A DNA stretch of 64,000 nucleotides from Promerops cafer (Eukaryota > Chordata > Aves > Passeriformes > Nectariniidae): positions 560,571 through 624,570 of the forward strand of contig VZSE01005880.1 in NCBI GenBank assembly GCA_013398275.1, written 5' to 3'. Each line of letters starts with the position of its first letter. Positions within the stretch are counted from its first letter, which is position 1. The notes beneath the pieces are model-generated. The model was not told the DNA's origin. It did not search any database and saw only the letters and a program-made list of their open reading frames with translations. The position numbers and the translations under genes are program-made. Below, one piece after another: positions 13,366-26,000 of this stretch.

Positions 13366-14297
13366 TAGTGCTGCCACTCAGCACAGTTGGCTGCAAGAAG
13401 ATGCTGACACCATCCTATTGCTTTTAAATTTAGAACTATAGCATAGCTGCTCAGCTCTCTGTGCAGGGCTGCGCTGCACAGGGCACACATCCTCCTCCAT
13501 CCTCCTGTACAGCATGGTCACCTCCCTGACCATGCAACAATGCCTTCCCCACACTTCTTCCAGTTTGGATCACCCCTTTTCAACATGGGGAACCATGGCT
13601 GTACTCTACTGAGCAGAGCCTTGCAAAGTGATACTGGTTCTTTCCTACCTCTGCTGGAAATACCAGACCTAATACATAGGAAAAATCAAGTCTCCTCCTT
13701 CTCAGTTGCCTAGTTGCCATCTTTCAGAAAAGTGAGCAATATTCCTCAAACCTGAGGCTGTCAATATGGAAGAAAATAGAAAAAAAAGTCATCCATTGTT
13801 ATCTCTTCCTCTTCTCTTCCCTTCTCACTACTTACAGAAGCTGTTTCCTTTCTAATAGTCATAGGAATAGCACAGCCTTGAGGGGGCAAAAGAAGAAAAG
13901 GCCAGTGGGATTTAAAAAGGCAGTACAGCTGTGGGCATGGTGGCAGCAATCCTCTGACAGGATAGGTGTGGGGGTTTTTCTCATTCCTGTTTCTGCTCAT
14001 TTTCAGGGTAAAGACAAGGGATAAATGGAGCAACACTTGCTGGTGATAGGAAAGCTGCAGGCAAAGGGACAGTTCCACTGAAGTTATGCTGTTGAGACAC
14101 TCAGGTGCAGAATTTGCCGAAAGTGAGAAAGCCCCGTGAGTGCAAGGAAAGAAATGTATGAAAAAGCTGAACTAGTGTCTTTCTTCTCCTTGGTCATTTA
14201 ACATGCTGTACTTAACAGCAGTAAATTCTGTCCTAGTCCTTAAACTCATGCTGTTCTACTTCATTTAAGCACAATCATTACACTTCTGTTATTCCAG

Positions 14298-14621
14298 TTG
14301 AACCCAAATATCTCAGATGGAATGCCTTCCCTATTCTATTTCACTGGGCACACAATACCTATTTATTCCAATCCAAGGTCAGAAACTGGCACTGCAAAAC
14401 TAGAGGATAAGGGTTCAGAGGAATTTCCTCTTGATGGGAAGAATCACTACCAGAAGAATGAGCTAGAAAAACATTTTACTGAAAGCTGCCAGAAGAATAA
14501 GGTTTCAGAAAATGTGGTGGGTATGGCACCTGCATGGAACCTAAGTCACATCAATTACTACAAAACATTTGAAGATGTGGTCTTCATCTTCCTTGTAATT
14601 AACTTAACCTCTATATTCTAG
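14298..14621 (+). CDS. Candidate terminal coding exon, unknown protein
   Basis: An open frame of 107 codons begins directly after a ttctgttattccag acceptor and ends at TAG. It has no in-frame ATG at its start, which suits an internal or last exon. It has mixed composition with charged segments (KLEDKGSEEF, QKNELEKHF) and a hydrophobic end (VVFIFLVINLTSIF). No poly(A) signal is obvious close by. No family recognised. Confidence 0.15.
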   Translation: MNPNISDGMPSLFYFTGHTIPIYSNPRSETGTAKLEDKGSEEFPLDGKNHYQKNELEKHFTESCQKNKVSENVVGMAPAWNLSHINYYKTFEDVVFIFLVINLTSIF

Positions 14622-15637
14622 CAGCAGGCTATTAGATTATCCTGAGCTAGAGAATATTTAACTGTGTATATAAACAAAAAGTGTTCTAAGAGAAATACTT
14701 GATAAAATGAAATTGACTTTTTAAACTAACTGCTTTTTCCAGTGGAAAAAAAATCACACACAAAAAACCACCACCTGATAATCTTTAACCATCATTTGAA
14801 TTCCAGAATAAGACTGAGCATTTTACAGAGCACAGTTACTCACTGCTGATCTCTTCCAAACTAAATACGATCAGTAACAGCAGGTCCATTTAGCATTAAC
14901 AAGAATTATTATGCGTATGTGGCATAAGCATTTTTAGTGTACCATGGCATTTGGCTGAAAGCCTGATAATAATTTTTGCATTTATAGTGTAGAATGTGAA
15001 CATCTTTTTTCTATCTTTTATACTTTAAATTATTTAAGCTTTATTTCTTGGCCCTAGAAAATAGTGCTGTTCTGGGCTGTCATCCAAGTAGGGCTTCTTA
15101 AAGGACTAACAAGTTTGGATTGACTCTGTAAGATATGAAGTCACTTGATGTTAGTCCAGAAAGAGAAATAAACCAGAATCCATATCACTTTAATTTCTCA
15201 ATATACATTTCTGCAGGCGGAAGTGCTTGGTGGCCAGCCCAGGAGAATTGAACTCTCACAGCAAGTGTATCACATGCACCTGAAGAAATGCATGTCCCTG
15301 CCTTAGACTGGATTCTTTCAGGAGGAATAGGAAATGTAAGAGGCACAAAGAACCTTTCCTCAGTATACTGCTCCGTTCCTTTTGATCCATTCTGACACTT
15401 TGTCATAGCTGCTGCCACCACAAGCTCATGATTTCTGTGCTAAACTCATTACAGATACAGGAATAGAAAAGTAAATATAAAAAGCCAAGGTAAGAATGAT
15501 GGACAAGAGAGTTACTACACGTAAAAATTGTTTGTTAGTACTGGAACCTATAGCACTTAGAAACTTTTATGAGATAAAGTATAAAAATCAAATACATAAA
15601 ACCACCACTATTTTATTTCAGATTTTAGCTGGTTTAG

Positions 15638-16350
15638 AGTCATAAACTCATAGAGCATCAGGGTTTGAAGGGGCCTGAAAACTGATCCAGTTCCAACCCC
15701 ACTGCTACAGGCAGGGGCATCTTCTACTAGACCAGTTTGCTCAGAGCTTCATCCAGCCTGGCCTCGAACACTGCCAGGAATGTGGTATCCACAACTTCTC
15801 TGGGCAACCTGTTCCAGTGCCTCACCACCCCCAGAGTAAAGAATTTCTTCCTTATGTCTAGTCTAAATCTACCCTCTTTTTTCTTTAAAAAGCAATCTCT
15901 TGTCCTATCAAAACAGGCCCTGCTAAAAAGTGTTTCTTAAAATCCATCTTTAAGTACTGGAAGGATGCAATAAAGGTCTCCCCAGAGCCTTCTCTTTTCC
16001 AGACTGAACAGCCCCAACTCTCTCAGCCTGACTTCATAGGAGAGGGGTTCCACCCCTCTGATCATCTTTGTGGCTCTCTTCTGCATCTGCTGCAAGATGT
16101 CCGTGTTTCCCTGACGCTGGGGGCTGCAGGGCAGGACGCAGCACTCCAGGTGGGGTCTCATAAGAGCAGAGTGTAGGGGGGCAGAATCATCTCCCTCGAC
16201 CTGCTGGCCACGCTGCTTTAGATGCAGCCCAGGACATGGCTGGCTTTCTGGGGTGCAANAATCACCTCCATCGACCTGCTGGCCACGCTGCTTTAGATGC
16301 AGCCCAGGACATGGCTGGCTTTCTGGGGTGCAAGTGCACATTTGAGTGCA
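15638..16350 (-). repeat. CR1 LINE fragment containing an assembly duplication
   Basis: This is an antisense CR1. It begins with the complement of the 3' tail (gagtcataaactcatagag) and continues with ttccagtgcctcaccacccc and gccttctcttttccagactg. On the minus strand it still encodes the C-terminal CR1 reverse-transcriptase ORF pattern (ATKMIRG, RLRELGLFSLEKRRLWGDL). A 74-base segment occurs twice around an N at 16,259, so true length is probably about 75 bases shorter. Confidence 0.93.
16185..16333. other. Assembly join: N at 16,259 between two copies of the same 74 bases
   Basis: The segment 16185-16258 and the segment 16260-16333 differ at two bases only and are separated by one N. They lie within the CR1 copy. 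An unmerged contig overlap is the likely cause. Confidence 0.8.
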
Positions 16351-19300
16351 CTTAGGAAAAAATCCCTATCTGAATCCTATGTAAATGTCACCATAAGCAC
16401 CACTTTGTCTTAGGCATCTTCTTCATCTGCTTGTTCTAGAGCAGCTCATTTCAACAGCAGGGGAAATTATTTCTGCCTGCAGCAAGTGGGATCATGTGCT
16501 ATGGAGCTTCTGAGTATAACTGATCTCTACTGATGTGTACCAGCTGGGGTTCTGGGGATAGCTCCAGCTAAGGACTTCGGTGCCTGAGGCAAGACTTGAC
16601 ATAGAAGTGAGGCTCCTAAATATAAAGCCACAATCCAGAATACACACAGATAGCTGCATTTCAAGCTTAGAGGCACTAAACTAACCAGCTATCTCCTTGT
16701 TTAACCTTAAAGTTCCCCAAGTACTTAGAAATCTGTGTGTCTACACATGTCCTGGAGTGCCCCAGCAAAGCTGCTGGTCAAGCATTTTTTATTTCTCCAT
16801 CCTTCAGCATCTCAGTGTGATAGCGGATCCAGAGCACATTAACATGTAGGAACACTTCCTTTCACAAAAAACAGTAGTAGCTTCTTTTTTAAAATACAAA
16901 CAAAAGAGGTCATGCCTGCCTTCTATATAACATCAATGTAGTTAAAGCACTTGTGCAGGTATTGGGGGATTTTGACTGACTTCCCAATGCAGGGGAGGGT
17001 TTGCCAGTTACCATGCTGGGCAAGGGCCCTCTCTGCTATTCCTCTCAGAGCCATGATAGTACAAATAGTAATTCAGGGTTCATACAGTCAAAAGAGAAAA
17101 CTACAAGGTTAAGCATTATGATTTGTCTTTACGATCTGTGTGGGTCTCTTTTTTTTTTTTTTTGAAAGAAACATATCTTTGATTACGTCTTTCCTTGGGT
17201 CAAGCCATTGTCCTACCTCTACTAACATGATAGTTAGGATTATAAGTACTCTTGGATTATAAGGATTATAAGTACTATGCAAGTGTAAATATCCTTTTGT
17301 TATTCATGTAATATGAGTTGCATTCTAAAACTAATGAGCCAGTTAGGTCCCAGATTGGTAACCACTAGAAATCTCTTTCTGAACCCTGGTAAGAGAATTA
17401 TTCAGAAAGGCAATGGAACTGCTGAACAAGAGCAAGATCTTTGAACGGAATTCTTTAAAGAACACAGTGAAAAACATGGTGCTCCCTTGCTGAGGAAAGC
17501 AGATACTGAAGAAAAATCTTTATGCAAAATAAACCAAACCAGATTAAAAGAGTGACTGACTCAGTTGTGCAGACTAGGCACAACCAGATACAGTCAGCAG
17601 CAGCAAGTTACATCTTTGTCTCTATCAGTGATGTGTTCAATTACTGAGATGAGGTTCATGCAAAATGAACAGCACAGTAAGTAATTAATTGTAGTGAAGA
17701 TACTTTGAACTCCTAGAGATATGTTATGTTCTGGCTGTCACCACTCCTTCTGCAAAACTCAGAAGATTTCACATGTCAACTTTTGTTGAAGACAGTTTCT
17801 TTATACTTTCCAAATGAAACTCAGAAAGAAGCAAGATGTGCTACAAATCTCAGAAGTGATTTACTCAACATTTTATACCACCTTTTAGGTGCTTTAGACA
17901 GCTCTGTACAAACATTAGGTAATTCATCAGCTGGGTATTGGTGGCAGCTGTATCTGGGCTGTCTGTCAGGGGTAGATGGCGTAAAGGTGTAGTGGACAGG
18001 AAAGGAATCAGAAATAGAAGGAGGTTTCCAAAGGAAAATGGAATGGTAGTGCTTTACAAGAACTTACTGGGAACAAGACTGCGGTCAGATGTGCCTTTCT
18101 AAATCTTTGTTTCAAGGCTATGAACTTCACCTCCTGATCAGTGCCTCCCTGAGAGAACCTTCTGCTGTACAGATCATAATTAGCTGGCCCTTATCACTGC
18201 CCCTTTTCCCAAACTATCATCTCAGTTGACAATCAGCTCAGAGCTGCTGTTTGACTACACACAGCCATGTCATTGCACACCTTCCATATACCCTCTATGT
18301 AAGCAAACCAGGTATGCAGCAGACACTAAAAATCAACAAATACATACTAAAATTCTTGCCAAGTCCCATTGCAAACTGTACTTAAAAGCCCTCTCCTTAG
18401 TCTTGTCTTTGGAACACAAAAGCCCTGTTCAGCTTATGTCCATGCTTGTCTCTGTGGTTTTCCTTTTTTCACAAATATTCTTTTACTCCTTTTCCAGCAG
18501 CACCTACCTAAAAAATTTCAACCATGGCAGTGCAGTTTTAAGCAGGCTTTCACTTGTCTTTATTTAGAGCAAAATATGTATATATAAAATGAAGTCATAA
18601 AGTGAATAATCTGTAATTATAGGATAATTCAGGCTGAAAGGGAATTCAGGAGGTGAATGGTGTTTCACTGAGACATCCTGCACAAAATATCTCCAAGAAA
18701 ATGTCAAAAAATTCCGTAACCATATTTTGAAGCGGGTTTAATCAGTTTCTCTCAAAAATGGCCCAAACTGTAGGCCAGTACCTATATGACCCATACTTAG
18801 ATTGCAAATTTCTAATTAGTTCTCATAAGAGAAATTTTTATCTTTCAATAGAATGAAAAGTTCTATTTCAAAGTTATTCAAAACTTCATTTTTTTTTGAC
18901 AAAGCTGCAGATACTGAGAAGTTTTCTCCTGGTATCCAGAAATAAAAAAAGAGAAGTTCTTAGTGTAATTTATTGGAAACTAACAGAGCAGATGGATGAA
19001 TTATTTTTGTTGAATCACTTGAGCACCAGAAAGCAGAATTATTATCACCCCCTTTATGCACGAAGGACAAAGTGGGATTTATCAGCCCTACATTCTTCTT
19101 TCTCCATCCTCAATGTTTGTATTGCTCTGTGCAGCATGGAAGACCCGGATCATGTGCTCAAAGAAATTGTCCATTTTGAAAACTTTTTATCACATTTCAG
19201 CTTCCCCTATTGTTAAAAATAACAAGACTGCTGGTAAACAGCCATGGTTATAGGTAAGTTCTTTGTGGGATCTTAACTAAAAATCTTTGGTTTTGTTTCT

Positions 19301-20345
19301 TTATTTGTAGCTTTTGACATTTCAACACTGTTTTTCTGTAGTAACAATTCTACTTATTACTTCATTTATCAATTTCAAAAAGATCTTTGTCCAGATAGAT
19401 AACTGTACTTTTCTGTCTTAGTTGTGTAAAGTGTTAAGAATGAGCAATCTGCAGCATGGTGCAAAGTTGCTGGCTGGGGTCAGCTCATCACAAAAATTCT
19501 ACACGCTGAATTTTTTTATACCTTACTCAGAGCCCTAGATTCTGAAGGTAAATCAATATTTTGGAATCCAAATTTTGATGTTCAAAGAAGAAACAATAAA
19601 AGAAAAGATAACCTGCTTGCCCATGAAGTTGCAGGGAAAAAAGTCTTGCGAATTTGTTCTGTTTTTAAGAACTAATGAATGGTCTACTGAAGTTATTGTA
19701 GTGTTTGGAGTTAGCAGCATTAGTCACTTCATGTAAACATCAGTGTCTGTTTGCAGTCTCCATACCTGAAACACAGCTCTTAAGTCTACACATGCTAATA
19801 CATGTTTAGATAGCAATTAAAGGGAGAAGCTGCTCTGCCTGCAATGTATGACTACTTCTGGAGATCCCTGGCCTCTTTACAAAAGCAGCACTGGAGGTGG
19901 CTGGAAGCAGTTTTAATCCTTTTCCTTGTACTGCTGCTGCTGCTTAATGGCTTCTGGCTGCTACTGTAAGGAACTGTGCCTCCTTCAGGGGATTCTTCAA
20001 GATGGATGAGGACTCCACTGGAGTTTTGTAGGAGGGTCAGCAGATCAGAAATGGGAAATAGGCCTCTGATCTTTTAACTACAGCACACAGATGTTCCTGA
20101 GGTAGCCCATACAGCTACTCTATTCCTTGCCTATCTGTAACGTGTAGTGAACACAGGAAAGTTTTTCTGCTGGAACTTAGTTTAGTTTCTGTCAGACAGA
20201 TGAGAAAACAAAGAAACCTGAAACCCATTTTAGGGAAGTACACTGCTGTCTGGTCTCTGGCAAATTAGTTCAAATCACACTGTTTCAGACCTATACAGGG
20301 AAAAGGCAGAAGATGGGTGTAGGTCACATTTGACTAGATGCCTTC
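16351..20345. other. Non-coding stretch
   Basis: No gene recognised. A 15-base direct repeat (aggattataagtact) lies at 17236-17250 and 17262-17276, a T run at about 17,150, and a short CTG run near 19,930. ORFs at 18.2-19.2 kb lack splice or family support. Confidence 0.5.
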
Positions 20346-20935
20346 TGTGCTGGTTTTGGCTGGGGTAGAGTTAATCTTCTTCACAGTATCTGATATGGGT
20401 CTGTGTGTGCTTGAAACATTGCTGACAACTCAGGGATGTGTTTTGTCACTGCTGAGCATTGCTGACACAGAGTAAAGGGCTTTTCTGCTCCTCACCCCAC
20501 TCACCAGTGAGCAGGCTGAGGGTGCACAAGGAGTTGGGAGGGGAAACAGCTGGGACTGCTGATCCCAACTGACCAAAAGGATCATGACCACAGACCATGT
20601 GGCAACATGCTAAGCATATAAAGCTGGGAAAAGAAGAGGAAAAGGGGGGTTGTTTGGAGGGATGGTGTTTGTTTTTCCCAGTCACCACTGTTCCTGATGG
20701 AACCCTGGTCTCCTGGGTATGGCTAAACACCTGCCTGCCCACAGGAAACAGTGAATTAACTCATCAATTTTCTTTGCTTGCATGTGCAACTCTTGCTTTA
20801 CCTCTTAAACCATTTTTACTTCAACCCACCAGTTTCCTCACTTTTACTTTTGTGGTTCTCTTCCCCACTCCACTGGGAGGGAGTGACTGAGTGGCTGTGT
20901 GGGGCTTAGTTGCCACCAGGGGTTAAACCATGACA
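20346..20935 (+). mobile_element. Solo LTR of an endogenous retrovirus (songbird-type)
   Basis: About 590 bases beginning tgtgctggttttggctgggg and ending ggggttaaaccatgaca, so TG at the start and CA at the end. Inner blocks such as ctcaccccactcaccagtgagcaggctgagggtgcac, the TATAAA at 20617-20622 and the cttagttgcc block near the end match an LTR family I recognise as frequent in songbirds. No gag, pol or env sequence flanks it, and no second LTR is seen, so it is a solo LTR. I could not see a clear target-site duplication. Confidence 0.85.
20617..20622 (+). promoter_or_regulatory. TATA box inside the solo LTR
   Basis: TATAAA within aagcatataaagctgg, at the expected place for the U3 promoter of this LTR. 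Whether it is still active cannot be told from sequence. Confidence 0.5.
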
Positions 20936-21479
20936 TAAAAATCTAAATCATGTGCTCCAGACTGGTGAGGTTTGGGATTCCAAAGAACAAAGATTATTCA
21001 AGATATTACACTTGTCTTTACCAAGACATTGTCCCACCACGGTCCTCTACTTCTAGCAGAGAAATTCTCTGCTAGAAGTGCTGCACATGACATGTAAAAA
21101 CTGTTTTTGACTACTCATAGTAATTAAAAATCAGGAAAGACATCATGTCAGCTTCAGTAGTTTCCTATCCTTTGCAAACCAGAAGCACATTTCTGTGATT
21201 TTAAGTGTTTACACTGCTATCCACACTACTCTTTACTAAGAACTGCAATTTAGGAATACTCTCTTACCAATCTTGCCCAGTTTAGTACGAATGCAGTTCA
21301 TTTTAATTATGGATACAGAAATATCTGCAATGTCATGCAGTTCCAAAGCTCTTTAGTCCTTTTGGATGAATATTTATGAGGTGCAAGTACTGCTTCTAAC
21401 AATCTCAAATTACACAGAACCGATGGAAAAGAAAGAGAAATTTTACAGCATTTTGTAAGCTCACACTCTCCCAATTTTT

Positions 21480-21740
21480 CATCTAATTACCTAATTATTC
21501 TCTCACTGATATAAGCTTTGCACAAAGAGTACTGAACGGGGCTACAGAAAGGTGATACCAATTAATTACGAACAGCAATTGTCATTTCATAATCACATTA
21601 AGTTTTAATTTGCTGCTGCCAGCTTGTTAAACTGCCAATTACACATCTCCTTCTTTTATGTATTAAGAAAAATAGTAATCATGCACTTACTGCTTTTATA
21701 ATTCCTAAGTTAATTTTGCAGCAGCTTGAGGTGTCTTCAG
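21480..21740. promoter_or_regulatory. Candidate conserved non-coding element rich in homeodomain sites
   Basis: Several TAATTA/ATTA cores (ctaattacctaatta, ccaattaattacg, tttaatttgc) sit with a CAATTG E-box (agcaattgtcat), without repeat or coding features. This is the texture of vertebrate developmental enhancers. Conservation cannot be tested here. Confidence 0.3.
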
Positions 21741-22989
21741 TACTCTGCAGCCATGCTGAGCTCTTTGAAGAGTCCAGTGAATGGGAAATTAACATTCTGA
21801 AGCAGTCTCATTAAAACCAAATAAAATGCTCATTTGGAACACTTTAATCTCAACCATCGAGAAATATTCACTGAAAGGAGACACTAAATGACTCCACAGC
21901 TTCAGAGTGCACACCAGTAATCAACATGATGTGATTTTTTGCTGTGTATCTTTCCTTAGTGGAAGAGGAGAGGAGACAGACAGCTTTGTATTTTCCCTAT
22001 TTGGTTGTGACATGAAGGTTCCTCTACAGTCACTGGGCTGGGGATGACAGTGCCAGCAGAGGGGCACGCAGACAGTGTACAAGCTTGCAAACTGCAGCTT
22101 CATCCTGCAAAACTCCAGCTAGAAGCACTTGTCCTGAACATCTCAACTGATATGGACAACACTACAAGCAAGCACTACAAATTGGATGTCAGTCCATGTT
22201 CCCCTACCATAACTATAGGATTATTCATAGTTCTTTATGGTTGAAGTCCTCAAAAAACAAGAGCCATACAATTCCAAGAGAAAGAAGAATCTCTCTCATA
22301 TTAACTAGAACAGACTTCTAATATTGAATATCGGGATTCTTTTTATTTCCACTGTTCCTTAATATGATTGCAAAGGTTACGTACCAACCCACACTAGCAT
22401 TTTCAGGTTTTGGTTGTTGGGTGAACTAACCCCCATATCTCTCAACAGTTTCCAGGTCAGATGGATCTGGCTTTTCTAAAAGAAAGGTAAGGTATGGGAA
22501 GGGAGGGGAAAAGATAAATGTTTCCCTTCAGTCTTTCTAGACCCCAGCAGCCTGGCAGAAACTTGATTTCAATACAATATCGCAAAAAGCAAAAGCCACT
22601 GGCAAAACCCTTTTGAAAAGAATGTAAGAGCAGTTGAGGTTTAGTGAAGGTAGGAGAAAGGCTCAAAGGAAAATTTTGTTATGAAGAAAAATGAGTAAGA
22701 TTGTATCGCATAAAAAAGACATTGGGGAAAGAAACCCACTGAGGTTCTTAGCAATTGTGACATAGCTGCAAATCTCTCTGATCTCTTTATTTTACCTCTT
22801 TCTCAATGCAGCGCAGAAGAAAATGACCCGAAGCGCATCAAATTGCTCCATGTGTGTCCCACCTTATATTCAATGATTCTTTTATTTTCTCTTTTATTCT
22901 GCTGATGTTTTGTAAATTCTATTATTTTTTTTACATAGTCTAAAATAACAAGTTCTATCAAAACTAGCCAAACTACCACATCCTGCATA

Positions 22990-23070
22990 TTTCACTTTCT
23001 TTTTATTTTCTTCCTTTGGTTTTTTTCTTTTTTTTTGCATTTTCATTTTCTCCTTTTCTCTTTTTCAACT
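22990..23070. repeat. Polypyrimidine tract
   Basis: About 80 bases almost wholly T and C on the plus strand, with long T runs. Simple low-complexity sequence. Confidence 0.75.
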
Positions 23071-26000
23071 ATTTGATGCAGGTAAAGCGAAAATAACAGA
23101 CTATTTAGGTTGAATATCACAAAAGAATTTTGGCAGTGATATTTACTGACTTGTGAAATATTACCCCATGAAAGTGTCAGAGCCTTCACTTTAAACCATT
23201 CTTACAGCACTCTAGGGAAGGAGGCAGCACCAGCCTCCAGAAAGCAAGTTCACAATATACTCAGTCATTCCTGCTCACAGTCCAGATAGAAACACCATCA
23301 GATCTTGCCCTGCTTTAGCATTTTGGTAAATTCAGTTCTTCCATGTTTTGGAATTACAGAACTAACCGCACAATAAAACTTAGAATATTTCTACCGGAAT
23401 TTCTCTGGGTGTGTGAAAATTTCAGGGTTTTAGTTCTGGTTTGAGTAGGAAGAAATATTCAGCTCAGTCCTATTTAGTCTAAGAAAATTCACTCAGTCTC
23501 AATAAAAATTATTTTCCCTACATGAAATTATTGCAGAATTACAGTAAATTCCAAAGTATGCTTTATGTCTGTGACTAAAGTTACTAGTGACTACTGACTG
23601 ATATCACTGGTGCAGTTTACCAAAGCATTGTGGACCATATCTTCTACACAAAGTAAAGCAATATTGCATTGAAACATACTCAAAAGCAAGATGGAACATT
23701 TAAGAACTATATTCTAAAGTCTACTTTTTAAAAATAGGTCTATTTTTTTAAAAAAAGAAATTACTATTAAAATTACTGTTTTCTGTACACACTTCAGTTT
23801 CAAAAATCTTCAGGATGTCTATTCAGTATAGTCCATTACATTTAATTTGGAAGGTTTAGACATTCACGTTCAAGACTTTTAAGCTGTATCATTATTATTG
23901 CTATTTGTTGTTAGTATCATGAAGATAATAATATTTAGACCACCAAGAAGTGGGACTTTATGAAGACACAGCAGTGTATTCCCTAGGTGCTACAACATTC
24001 TACCTGATTCCTTGGACCCATCTTAGAAAATGGTAATAACAGACCCTGTCTTGATAATTTCCAATACTGCAAGTTTTCTGATTGTGACAAAATATATAGC
24101 TTATTATTCTACAATACTCCTCAACAATTTGCCTGGGATTTTCATTAAGAATAATTTTCCCTCTTTTCTGTGTTTATGAAATCCAGCAATAATCAGTAGG
24201 AATTGTTATTTCCATGGTGCTCGGAGGCTGCTCGGGGCCGCTGTGAGCAGTGTGCCACTGATGTTTACTGTGTGAGGCTGATCATCTCTGGGTTACTGTG
24301 CAGTCATAACTGCCAAGATCAAGTCCAACAAACCTTCAGGATCAGCAGCACTAACTTATTCTCAAGTGAAATTGCAATGGAGAACAGGCTTCTGAAGTAA
24401 AATGACTGACATGGGGTCTTTTTTAAAGAAGAGGTCTGTCTAAGATAAAAACACTGGGTGTGCTACAGTTCTGCTTAAGTGCTCTCCAAGATATTCAAAC
24501 ATCAAAGTAGTTTGAAAGAGCAGATAATTTATTCACTGAAGTCTATCATGAGAAGCCATCACTTATCAATACATAACAATTTCCTCAAGCAGAAACCCTG
24601 ACAAGTTCCTGAAAATCTCAGTTCAAGACTCTTACCTGCTCCAATAGCAAGTGAACTTTTTAATGGTATCTGTGCACTTCAATAATACTCAAAGAAAATA
24701 TAATATGAAGAGAGACAAAACTGCTTACAAAACTGATTCATTTTTTTATGCCCTTGACTTGGGAAAAATAGTTTACTAGCAGCTTGTAATGTTTGTTTAC
24801 AACCTTAAATAATTTTCCTCTGTTCAGGTTTCATGATCTAGTCAGTAACTTTTTTCAATATAACAGGATATTTCTTGGGAGGTGTGAGTAGGGTCCATGC
24901 CATTTTAACAGTGAGTATATGATATAAAAACAAGCCTACAAAGATAAATAAAACAGTAAAATATTAGAGAGCACTTACCTGCAGTCAACACTGCAGTGAA
25001 GTGAAGATGCTCTCCCTTTGATCTCAAGGAAGTTGTCTGGGGCACGGGTAGCAGTCTAGTTCTGATATTACACATCTAAGAGGGGACTATAAAAAACAAA
25101 GAGATGCTTGGAAATATATTCTAGCATTTAGAACCATTTTGGAACCTATGTTGACACGAGCACTTTAGCATCAGATGCAGATTTAGGAGAGTGCAGTTGC
25201 AAAACAAAGCATTTTCAGTGCTGCTAACAGGGTCACAGTTGGTCTGTTCAGATATTTTATGTTATGTGGCCCACTAAAATTATTAAAAAAAACAATTCAC
25301 CATCACTGAGTGGCAATAAAAATATATTGGATAAAATCTCACCAGGTTTTCAAGACAGCCATCAATTCAATTAATGTACAATATACTTTATCCAGTGCCA
25401 AACTTGAATGAAATAAGCAATGAGGTGTGGTTTTTTACTGTTGATATTTGCATATTGAGACTCTCTAGTCCAATTTTACAAAAGAAAATATTTAGGCTTT
25501 GATTCTGCTGTGGCCCCTGTTTGACTAGAATACATTACAGAAGATCTGTTTCCCCTGAACATCTAGCACCCAGTGCTTTTGTAGTTTTCCTTTTGTGAAA
25601 GGGTAGTTCCTTGGCTTAATCTGTTAGAAGATCTGTTATTATTTTAATAATGAGCATTTTACACTCTCATGCCAGGCCATGCAGATGTTTTTGCTTTAAT
25701 ACCACTATTGTTGACATCAATAGGAGCTACAGTTTTGCAATCAAAGCAGGTCATACACTGTAATATGCAGAAGTAAAATTGGGGGAAGCTAATCAATGTA
25801 TTTGTAAACCCATTTAAAATAAGAATAATGGTGGGTAGAGGGATTCTGTTATATCTCCTTTTAGATGTGATAATAGACCTTCATAGCTCTAGGGGTCAGT
25901 TACAAAAGCTCATCAGAGGTACATGGTTAACTTCTTTTTGCTAATGATCTCTCCTGAATTTCTCTCTTTCTCAGCATAGGGATTTAATCCAGAGGGTAAT

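Larger units (their letters stand above)
11207..15637. other. Non-coding stretch with candidate regulatory patch and one candidate exon
   Basis: Holds the 19-base direct repeat at 12371-12389 / 12403-12421, the octamer and inverted repeat at 13.33 kb, and the open segment at 14,298-14,621. The remainder shows no recognised feature. Confidence 0.5.

Noticed and set aside
15937..16341. 134-codon minus-strand ORF
   Set aside because: It is the CR1 reverse-transcriptase tail plus the assembly duplication around the N, not a host gene.
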